Below, in pieces: positions 24,276 to 31,021 of a stretch of 32,285 bases of DNA (positions are counted from its first letter, which is position 1; each line of letters opens with the position of its first letter). The notes below the pieces were generated by a model. The model saw only the letters and a program-made list of their open reading frames with translations, was not told where the DNA came from and did not search any database. This DNA comes from Azospirillum sp. SYSU D00513 (GTDB lineage Bacteria > Pseudomonadota > Alphaproteobacteria > Azospirillales > Azospirillaceae). The translations under genes and the position numbers were made by a program. The stretch spans positions 1 through 32,285 of the forward strand of contig NZ_JAFIQV010000060.1 of assembly GCF_017356015.1 (NCBI RefSeq). The letters are read 5' to 3'.

Positions 24276-25181
24276 TCAGTCGATGCGCAATTCACTGCCA
24301 AGAAGTTCAAGCAGCGCATCAACTTTAGGGCTGAGTTGTCGGCTCTTCGGCCAGATGAGATGTAGCGGCAATCCGTCGGTCGCGCAATCGGGCAGCACCT
24401 CGACCAATGTACCGCGATCAAGATCCTCGTTAATGAGCCAAGTCGCGAGTTGAGCAATACCAAAGCCTGCCTTAACCGCTTCGACCTGCGCCTCGGCGCT
24501 GCCGAGGATGATGCGGCCGCTCATTGTGCGATGCTCCACACCACCCGCTTCACCGAAGCGCCAAGCCGCCGTGCTGCCGTCGGAGCGCCCGTACAAAATG
24601 CAATCGAAGCGAGCCAGATCGTCGGGATCTCGGGGAATACCCCGGCGCTCGATATAAGCGGGTGCAGCGCAAAAAATGAGACGCTCGGTGCCAAGATAGC
24701 GCTGCCCGAGGCCGTCAGCCCAGGCCTGAGAGGCACCAATCCGAACCGCGACATCGATCCTCTCTTCCAGTATATCGACGAACCGGTCGGTAAAACCAAC
24801 CTCGGGGCGAAGTGCCGGATGGCGCTCCGCAAAACGCAGCAGCAAAGGCATCACCCGCATACGACCGAAGGCAACCGGAACATCGATCTTGAGGCGCCCG
24901 ACGGGTTCCGACCCATGTGCTGCGAGTACGGCCTCTGCGTCCGCAAGCTCCGCCAGCACGCGCACGCAGGTCGCGTAGAAGGCTGAGCCTGCATCGGTGA
25001 GCGTTAGCTTGCGTGTCGTCCGCTCGAACAGACGGCAACCAAGGCGCGTCTCCAACCGCGCCACGCTCTTGCTGATCGCCGAAATCGTGAGATTGAGCCG
25101 GTTTGCTGCGGCAGTGAAGCTGCCCAGGTCGGCAGCAGCGACGAAGGCCTCGATCCCTTTGAGCCGTTCGGACGGCAGCAT
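24276..25181 (-). CDS. LysR-family transcriptional regulator of the inserted segment
   Basis: 301 residues. Winged helix LKGIEAFVAAADLGSFTAAANRLNLTISAISKSVARLETRLG (8-49) with the wing FERTTRKLTLTDAG; effector domain from about residue 92 (GRLKIDVPVAFGRMRVMPLLLRFAERHP). This is the subgroup (S-x-V-x-R-L-E, RLFxRTTR) often found divergent from MFS exporters or oxidoreductases. Start at 25181 behind AAGGA. GC and third-position GC are visibly lower than in the iron genes on either side, suggesting a different origin. Divergent from the MFS gene at 25288, its likely target. Confidence 0.94.
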   Translation of the reverse strand: MLPSERLKGIEAFVAAADLGSFTAAANRLNLTISAISKSVARLETRLGCRLFERTTRKLTLTDAGSAFYATCVRVLAELADAEAVLAAHGSEPVGRLKIDVPVAFGRMRVMPLLLRFAERHPALRPEVGFTDRFVDILEERIDVAVRIGASQAWADGLGQRYLGTERLIFCAAPAYIERRGIPRDPDDLARFDCILYGRSDGSTAAWRFGEAGGVEHRTMSGRIILGSAEAQVEAVKAGFGIAQLATWLINEDLDRGTLVEVLPDCATDGLPLHLIWPKSRQLSPKVDALLELLGSELRID

Positions 25182-25213
25182 GGCTTTTCCTTGATTGTGG
25201 ACAGAGCATCAAG

Positions 25214-25229
25214 AATGATTCGAATTATT
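25214..25229. promoter_or_regulatory. Probable LysR operator between regulator and MFS gene
   Basis: AATGATTCGAATTATT is palindromic at 7 of 8 base pairs and lies in the 106-bp divergent region, 33 bp before the LysR start and 59 bp before the MFS start. It is an AT-rich dyad of the size LysR proteins bind. Confidence 0.5.
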
Positions 25230-25287
25230 GGCGCGAGCCTTTCGCAGCCGTCAAGATTAGATAGGCGGCCTCAGCTTGGAGGCTATC

Positions 25288-26496
25288 ATGACCACCACCG
25301 CTCATTCTTCGCGGGCCAGCGACGCCGGTATCCTGGCATCTGGAGGCGGTGCGCTCGCAGTCCTGCTGCTTGCCATCTCCGCCTTTGTCATCGTCACCAC
25401 TGAATTCGTGATCGTGGGACTGCTCCCGAGCCTGGCACGGGATCTCGGCGTTTCCATCCCAACGGCGGGGTGGCTCGTCACTTTGTTCGCTTTCACCGTG
25501 ATGCTGTTTGGTCCAATCCTGACAGCGCTTCTCTCGCATCTCGACCGCAAGCGGCTGTTCGTCACGCTGCTGCTCATCTTCGCCGCATCCAATGCGCTTG
25601 CCGCACTCGCCCCCAACATCTGGGTGTTGGCACTCGGACGCTTCGTACCGGCCCTGGCGCTTCCGGTCTTCTGGGGCACGGCGAGCGAGACGGCCGCCAA
25701 GATCGCGGGCCCTGCGCGCTCCGCAAACGCTGTTGCGAACGTTTACCTGGGCATCGCCGGGGCAATGGTGCTTGGTATTCCGGTCGGCACACTGGCGGGC
25801 ACTGTGTTCGGTTGGCGGGGCACGTTCTGGGCACTCGCGCTGCTGTCGCTGGTCATGGCCGCCCTGCTGGCGCGCGTCATGCCGAGGATTGCAAAGCAAA
25901 CGCGCGTTCCACTCACCCACCAGCTGCGGATCCTGCGAGATCCCCTCTTTCTCGCCCACATCGCCCTTTCGGTCATCATCTTCACCGCATCGTTCACCGC
26001 CTACACTTACCTGGCTGACCTCCTGGAACAGGTTGCTGGGGTGTCCTCGGCTGCGGTCGGCTGGTGGTTGATGGGGTTTGGCGTGGTCGGTCTCGCCGGG
26101 AATTGGCTTGGCGGTTACATGGTTGGGCAGAACCCGCTACGTGCGACGTTCATCGTTGCTCTCGTGCTTGCCATTGGCATGGCCGCGACCGTACCGATGG
26201 CGGACAACCAAGCCCTACTCGCGGTCCCGCTCGCCGTCTGGGGCCTCGCCAACACCGCGCTTTACCCGATCTGCCAAGTTCGCGTCATGCGCGCCGCATC
26301 GCATGCACAGGCTCTCGCCGGGACTCTCAATGTTTCCATGGCGAATGCCGGCATTGGGTTCGGTGCGATCATCGGTGGCGCTGTGATCGAACGCTGGGGC
26401 GTTGCAAGTGTCGGTTATGTGGCGGCCGGAGTCGCTGTCGTGGCTGCTCTCGCGATCCCGTTCATCAGCCGCCTTGCTCGAAAGAGTGCCGTCTGA
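25288..26496 (+). CDS. MFS transporter, DHA1 type
   Basis: 402 residues with about 12 helices. Helix 1 contains ISAFVIVTTEFVIVGLLPSLARDLGVSIPTAGWLVTLFAF, the DHA1 exporter signature; SHLDRKRLF is the motif A loop; AGAMVLGIPVGTLAGTVFGWRGTFW is motif C of antiporters. It exports a drug, sugar or metabolite by proton antiport (family knowledge). The ATG at 25288 follows GGAGGCTATC; a TTG at 25276 is less likely. Paired with the divergent LysR gene inside the direct-repeat-bounded segment. It is a different subtype from the MFS gene at 13876. Confidence 0.94.
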   Translation: MTTTAHSSRASDAGILASGGGALAVLLLAISAFVIVTTEFVIVGLLPSLARDLGVSIPTAGWLVTLFAFTVMLFGPILTALLSHLDRKRLFVTLLLIFAASNALAALAPNIWVLALGRFVPALALPVFWGTASETAAKIAGPARSANAVANVYLGIAGAMVLGIPVGTLAGTVFGWRGTFWALALLSLVMAALLARVMPRIAKQTRVPLTHQLRILRDPLFLAHIALSVIIFTASFTAYTYLADLLEQVAGVSSAAVGWWLMGFGVVGLAGNWLGGYMVGQNPLRATFIVALVLAIGMAATVPMADNQALLAVPLAVWGLANTALYPICQVRVMRAASHAQALAGTLNVSMANAGIGFGAIIGGAVIERWGVASVGYVAAGVAVVAALAIPFISRLARKSAV

Positions 26497-26610
26497 TGAG
26501 ACGTCCGGCCATCAACTGAACCGCGCCGGGTTTCCTGCAGGCTGTTTTGAAAACTTGCCGCCGGGCAGGCGCTGGATCTCATCGGATCACGGACGTTCTG
26601 GTTGCTTTCC

Positions 26611-26643
26611 TCTCAGCGGTGGATCAGCGTCGCCATGCCCGGC
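26611..26643. repeat. 33-bp direct repeat, right copy, at the 3' end of the fecR-like gene
   Basis: Exact copy of 23826-23858. It covers the stop codon and the last codons of the FecR-type gene. The 114 bp between it and the MFS stop codon carry no gene. Confidence 0.95.
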
Positions 26644-27668
26644 AGGACCGTGGTCCGGATGCCCAGCGCGCTGCGCAGGGCGTCCAGCACCGCGTCGGGG
26701 TCGTCGGCGCGGAACACGCCCGAAAGGGTCAGGCCTCGCAAGGTTTCGTCGGGGATCAGGACCCGTCCCTTGCTCATGCGGTCGAGCGCCACGGCGACCT
26801 CGGCCAGCGGCACCCGGTCGAACAGGACCAGCCCGCGCCGCCACGCGAAGGCGGTGTCCGGGGACACGGTTTGCGGCAGCGTCCGGACGCCCGGCGCCAC
26901 CCGCGCGCGCTGCCCCGCCGACAGCACGACGCCTTCGGCCGGCCGGTTCGCGGAATCCACCGCCACGCGGCCGCGCTCCACCGTGACGATCACCGCGTCG
27001 AGTCCCTGGCCTGTCTGCCGATCCACCTCGAAGGCCGTGCCGAGCACGCGCGCCTCCACCGATCCCGCCACGACGCGGAAGCCGAGCGCCGGGTCATGGG
27101 CGACGTCCAGCCAGACGCGCCCGCGCCGGAGATCCACCCGCCGCTCCGTGCCGGTGATCGTGACGGACACGGCGCTGTCCGCGTCGAGCAGCAGCCGCGA
27201 CCCGTCGGCCAGCACGGCCTCCCGCCGTTCGCCGGGTGCTGTCGCGTGATCGGCCAGCAGCCGGTCGGCAAGGCCCGGATCGCGCCACCACAAGCCCACG
27301 GCGGCGAGCAGGACGGAGGCCGCGAGGGCGAAGGACGCCCATGCGCGCGCGCTCATCCAACCCCGGCCCGCACGTCTCGAGCCCGCCCATCTCCAATCCA
27401 ATCGCCGCGACGGCGCACGGTACCAGCCGCCGGCCCCCAGCCGGGCCGCCGGTTCCGCGAGGCGGCTCCACAGTTCCCCCGCTTCGGCATAGGCGCGGCG
27501 ATTCTCCGCCGAAGCGTCCAGCCAGACGGCGAAGGCCGCCCGGTCGGCGTCCGTCGCCCCGGGGTCCTTCAGACGGACATACCAGGCAATCGCCTCCTCC
27601 CCCGCCCTGTCCGGCGCGGGTGATGGAGGCGGCGGCGTGTCGGGCCTTGTTTCCTTGTCCGTGCTCAT
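26613..27668 (-). CDS. FecR-type anti-sigma/signal transducer
   Basis: 351 residues. The N-terminal cytoplasmic DUF4880-like domain (about 25-70; EEAIAWYVRLKDPGATDADRAAFAVWL) binds the sigma factor, one membrane helix is at about 109-128, then a periplasmic FecR domain (GERREAVLADGSRLLLDADSAV, GRVWLDVAHDP, LGTAFEV) and an STN-like C-terminal domain (FDRVPLAEVAVALDRMSKGRVLI) that should contact the receptor's signalling domain. ATG at 27668. It lies 104 bp after the sigma gene. Its receptor, normally next, is now about 2.8 kb away, beyond the inserted segment. Confidence 0.95.
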   Translation of the reverse strand: MSTDKETRPDTPPPPSPAPDRAGEEAIAWYVRLKDPGATDADRAAFAVWLDASAENRRAYAEAGELWSRLAEPAARLGAGGWYRAPSRRLDWRWAGSRRAGRGWMSARAWASFALAASVLLAAVGLWWRDPGLADRLLADHATAPGERREAVLADGSRLLLDADSAVSVTITGTERRVDLRRGRVWLDVAHDPALGFRVVAGSVEARVLGTAFEVDRQTGQGLDAVIVTVERGRVAVDSANRPAEGVVLSAGQRARVAPGVRTLPQTVSPDTAFAWRRGLVLFDRVPLAEVAVALDRMSKGRVLIPDETLRGLTLSGVFRADDPDAVLDALRSALGIRTTVLPGMATLIHR

Positions 27669-27772
27669 GTCGGCGGGAGGGTTTCCGGCGGGGCGGCGTG
27701 CATGTCGGGTGTTCCTGCATCAGGAACGGCGGGGAGGGTCGGAATCCTCAAGATTTTTCGCTCCCGCCGGCC

Positions 27773-28309
27773 CTATCGCGGTCCGCGGCCGGGCAGCCGG
27801 CGCCGGCAGGCGGCGAGCGCCCGGATCATGTCCTTCTCCACCGTGCTGACGGACACGCCCAGTTCCACGGCGATGTCGTTGTAGCTCAACCCGTCGAGCC
27901 GGTTCAGGAGGAAGACCCGCTGCACCCGCTCCGGCAGGGCGGACAGGGTGTCGTGCAGCAGTTCCAGTTCCTCCCGCGCGGATGCGGTGTCGTCCGGCGT
28001 CACGCCGCCGGCGGGCGGCTCCGCCGCCGCGGCCTCGGCGTGCCGGTCGCGGACGCGCTGCGCCCGCAGATGGTCGATGGCGATGTTCCGGGCCGTGCGG
28101 AACAGGTATCCCGCATCCTCGCAGCCGTCCCGCCTGTCCCACAGCCGCAGGAAGGCATCCTGCGCCAAGTCTTCCGCCGTGGCGCGGCAGCCGACGATGC
28201 GTCCGATCAGCCGCACCAGCCGGGACCGTTCCGCGGCGAAGATCTGAACCAGCGTGGCGGGCATCGGCGGCATCGGCATCGTCTGCGGACGGAAAGGGCG
28301 CCGCGTCAC
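27773..28309 (-). CDS. FecI-type ECF sigma factor
   Basis: 178 residues. Region 2 is TAEDLAQDAFLRLWDRR...YLFRTARNIAIDHLRA (about 44-83) and region 4 is LPERVQRVFLLNRLDGLSYNDIAVELGVSVSTVEKDMIRAL (about 124-165). The ERV..VF.LNR.DG wording is typical of iron-responsive FecI sigma factors. It directs RNA polymerase to the receptor promoter when FecR relays the siderophore signal. The start at 28309 is the first of several in-frame ATGs (MPMPPMPATL begins 10 codons later), so it is uncertain. A Fur-box-like sequence lies upstream. Confidence 0.94.
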   Translation of the reverse strand: MTRRPFRPQTMPMPPMPATLVQIFAAERSRLVRLIGRIVGCRATAEDLAQDAFLRLWDRRDGCEDAGYLFRTARNIAIDHLRAQRVRDRHAEAAAAEPPAGGVTPDDTASAREELELLHDTLSALPERVQRVFLLNRLDGLSYNDIAVELGVSVSTVEKDMIRALAACRRRLPGRGPR

Positions 28310-28567
28310 CGGACGGACGCGGCGTCATCTCCCTTACCGTTGTTAAGAACGATTATCAACTGGCTTGTGGAGACCGGCGGCGCGGACCCCTCCCCTGGCA
28401 GCCTCGTCCATTTCGCTCTTTCCGAAACGGACGCCCGGCTGCCATGTTGTTGCACAACGTGCCACCCACCCCTTTCCGCTTCGTGACTCCATGCCCAAGC
28501 GCATCAGCCAGAGCATCTCCCCGACACCGGAACCGGATTGCCTGGATTTACATCGCGTCCGGGCGAC
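28310..28567. other. Divergent promoter region between sigma factor and histidine kinase
   Basis: 258 bp without a gene. It contains the Fur-box-like sequence near 28343-28359 and presumably promoters in both directions. No other structure recognised. Confidence 0.6.
28343..28359 (-). promoter_or_regulatory. Fur-box-like sequence upstream of the FecI-type gene
   Basis: Read on the minus strand, TTGATAATCGTTCTTAA has a consensus left half (TGATAAT) and a weak right half relative to TGATAAT-N-ATTATCA. It lies about 35 bp before the sigma-factor start. Iron-dependent repression by Fur is usual for fecI-type operons; binding here is inferred. Confidence 0.55.
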
Positions 28568-30964
28568 ATGAGCGGGTCGATGAACCGGGCGTTTCCGGAC
28601 TTTCACGCCGTGTTCGATGCGACGCCCTCGCCGTATCTCATGGTCTCGCCGGACCTGATCATCGTCGCCGTCAATGACGCCTACCTGAAGGCGACGATGA
28701 CGCGGCGCGAGGAGATCGTCGGCCGTCATATCTTCGAGGTGATGCCCGACAACCCGGATGATCCCACCGCGAACGGGGTGGGCAACCTGGGTGCGTCGCT
28801 GCGCCGGGTGCTGGAGACCCGCCGCCCGGATGTGATGGCGGTGCAGAGATACGACATCCGGCGCCCGCAAAGCCTGGGCGGCGGGTTCGAGGAGCGGTAC
28901 TGGAGCTCCCGCAACACGCCCGTTCTGGACGGGAAGGGCGACGTCGCCTGGATCATCCATCACGTGGAGGATGTGACCGAGCGGACGCTGGCGGAGCAGG
29001 CGCATCAGGAGGCCGAGAGGCGGTGGGCCGCGGTCGCCGCGGGGCGCGAAGCCATACTGGAGAGCATCGGCGAAGGCTTCTGCATCATGGACCGCGACTT
29101 CCGCCTCGTGGAGGTCAACGGCGAGGCCCTGCGCATCGACGGCCGGACGGCGGAGGAACTGCTCGGCCGCACGCACTGGGACGTCTGGCCGGGATCCATT
29201 GGAACGCAGGTCGAGACGAATTACCGCCGCGTCATGCGGGAGCGGGTGCCGATCGCCTTCGAGCACAATTACGTCAGCGACCGTCACAACCTGTGGCTGG
29301 AGATGAAGGCCTATCCCACCGAGGAAGGCCTGGCCATCCTGTTCCGCGACATCACGGACCACAAACGGGCCGAACAGGCCCTGATCGAGAGCGAGGAGCA
29401 AAGAAGGCTCGACCGGGAACTGCTGGGCGCCGTCATCCGGCAGGCTCCGGTCGGCATCTCCATCGTCGAGGCGCCGAGCGGCCGTGCCCTGGCGCTGAAC
29501 GACAAGGCGATCGAACTGCTGGGCCATGGGCGGACGAACACCGGTCCCGATCGGTACCAGGAGTACGGCGCCCTGCACACCGATGGGCGGCCCTTTGCCC
29601 CGGAGGACTACCCAACCATGCGGGCCATCCGCCATGGCGAGGTCGTGGATCAGGAGGAGATGATCTACCGCCAGAGCCAGGAGCAGGAGGGCCAGGAGCA
29701 GGAGGGCGAGGGCCATCAGAACCAGGAACGCGTGGCGCGCTTCGCGGTCAGCAGCGCGCCGGTGCGGAACCAGGCCGGAAAGATCGTGGCGGCCGCGACC
29801 GTCTTCTATGACATCAGCGAGCGGCTCCGGATGGAGGAAGCCCTCCGCCGCGCCAAGGAGGAGGCTGAACGGGCGAACATCGCCAAGTCGAAGTTCCTGG
29901 CCGCCGCGTCGCACGACCTCCGTCAGCCCATGCAGTCGCTCCTGCTGTTCCTGGACATCCTGAAACCGCATGTCGCGGCCAAGGGGCAGGAGGCGCTGAA
30001 GCATCTCGGCCGGGGGCTGGACGCGCTGCGGGACCTGCTGGACAGCCTGCTCGACATCTCGCAACTCGATGCGGGCGTCGTTCAGCCGACCATCGAGAGC
30101 TTTTCCATACAGGATCTCGTCGAACAGATCGGCACCGCCTACAAGCCGATCGCCGTCGCCGACGGCCTCGCGTTCGAGATCACGGCCTGTCCCTCCGTGG
30201 TGCGCAGCGACCGCATGCTCCTCGGCCGGATGGTGCGCAACCTCGTCGAGAACGCCTTGCGCTACACCGAGCACGGGCGGATCGGCATCGAGTGCCACGA
30301 GGCCGAAGGTCGGCTGCAGCTCAGGATCCGGGACACCGGCATCGGCATTCCGCCCGAACATCTGGAGCGGATCTGGCAGGAGTTCCACCAGGTCGGCAAT
30401 CCCGAGCGCGACCGCAACCGTGGCCTGGGGTTGGGGCTGGCCATCGTGCAGCGCCTCTCCCATCTGCTCGACCACCCCGTTCATGTCCGCTCGAGCCCGG
30501 GCGAAGGCTCCGTCTTCACGGTCGAGCTGCCGCTCGGCGAAGCCGTACCGGCCCATGCGCCCGCATCCGCGAAGGAGATGGTGGGGAACGGGCGGTTCGC
30601 CGTGGTGGTGGACGACGACGCCATCGTGCTGCTCGGCCTCAAGGCGATCTTCGAGGCCTGGGGCTACGAGGTGCTGGCCGCCGGTTCCGCCCCTCAGGCC
30701 CTCGCGGAACTGGACGAGCTTGGCCGGCGGCCGGACATCGTCATTTCGGACTACCGGCTGCGGGAACGGCAGTCCGGGACCGACGCGATCCTGCGGATCC
30801 GGCAGGCCTGCGGCCGTGACGTGCCGGGGATCATCCTGACCGGCGAGACCGGCGCCGAAATCCAGCAGGAAGCGGCGTCGCACGGCCTCCACATCATCCA
30901 CAAGCCTGTCACGCCACGCCAGCTCGGCGACGCTCTGGAAAGCCTCCTGTCCGACGGCCGGTGA
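28568..30964 (+). CDS. Hybrid sensor histidine kinase with PAS domains and a receiver
   Basis: 798 residues from ATG 28568 (weak ribosome binding site; ATG 28580 possible). No membrane segment, so cytoplasmic. Three PAS-like domains lie at about 8-138, 158-265 and 284-418; then a coiled coil, the HisKA domain with phosphoacceptor H449 in AAASHDLRQPMQSL, an HATPase domain (N562, D589-TGIGIP, GLGLGLAIV) and a C-terminal receiver (DDD at 682-684, phospho-acceptor D728, K779). The HDLRQP H-box and terminal receiver match kinases that act through a separate phosphotransfer protein or an orphan LuxR-type regulator; none is adjacent. The third PAS contains a QEQEG repeat (371-380). Possible link to the divergent iron genes is unproven. 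Confidence 0.93.
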   Translation: MSGSMNRAFPDFHAVFDATPSPYLMVSPDLIIVAVNDAYLKATMTRREEIVGRHIFEVMPDNPDDPTANGVGNLGASLRRVLETRRPDVMAVQRYDIRRPQSLGGGFEERYWSSRNTPVLDGKGDVAWIIHHVEDVTERTLAEQAHQEAERRWAAVAAGREAILESIGEGFCIMDRDFRLVEVNGEALRIDGRTAEELLGRTHWDVWPGSIGTQVETNYRRVMRERVPIAFEHNYVSDRHNLWLEMKAYPTEEGLAILFRDITDHKRAEQALIESEEQRRLDRELLGAVIRQAPVGISIVEAPSGRALALNDKAIELLGHGRTNTGPDRYQEYGALHTDGRPFAPEDYPTMRAIRHGEVVDQEEMIYRQSQEQEGQEQEGEGHQNQERVARFAVSSAPVRNQAGKIVAAATVFYDISERLRMEEALRRAKEEAERANIAKSKFLAAASHDLRQPMQSLLLFLDILKPHVAAKGQEALKHLGRGLDALRDLLDSLLDISQLDAGVVQPTIESFSIQDLVEQIGTAYKPIAVADGLAFEITACPSVVRSDRMLLGRMVRNLVENALRYTEHGRIGIECHEAEGRLQLRIRDTGIGIPPEHLERIWQEFHQVGNPERDRNRGLGLGLAIVQRLSHLLDHPVHVRSSPGEGSVFTVELPLGEAVPAHAPASAKEMVGNGRFAVVVDDDAIVLLGLKAIFEAWGYEVLAAGSAPQALAELDELGRRPDIVISDYRLRERQSGTDAILRIRQACGRDVPGIILTGETGAEIQQEAASHGLHIIHKPVTPRQLGDALESLLSDGR
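29678..29707 (+). repeat. Perfect 15-bp tandem repeat in the kinase gene
   Basis: CAGGAGCAGGAGGGC twice (29678-29692, 29693-29707), in frame, coding QEQEG-QEQEG and followed by EG. It forms a Gln/Glu-rich loop within the third PAS-like domain. Slippage would change loop length in 5-residue steps. Confidence 0.92.
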
Positions 30965-30979
30965 TCAGGCCCGGTTCGG

Positions 30980-31020
30980 GGCGCGCGGCCCCGGCCGTCT
31001 CCGGCAGGGGGCCGCGCGCC
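30980..31020. terminator. Strong hairpin between convergent kinase and P450 genes
   Basis: GGCGCGCGGCCCC (30980-30992) and GGGGCCGCGCGCC (31008-31020) form a perfect 13-bp stem; the P450 stop codon begins 1 bp beyond. Probably a bidirectional terminator. Confidence 0.75.
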
Positions 31021-31021
31021 T

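Noticed and set aside
24089..24328. 79-codon plus-strand frame between the DctM remnant and the LysR gene
   Set aside because: No ribosome binding site, no recognisable domain, and it overlaps the 3' end of the LysR gene.
23826..26643. Reading the 33-bp repeats as ends of an insertion sequence
   Set aside because: The repeats are direct, include host fecR codons, and no transposase or terminal inverted repeats lie between them.
28343..30901. 852-codon minus-strand frame opposite the histidine kinase
   Set aside because: Mirror of the kinase codons; no start signals or recognisable domain.
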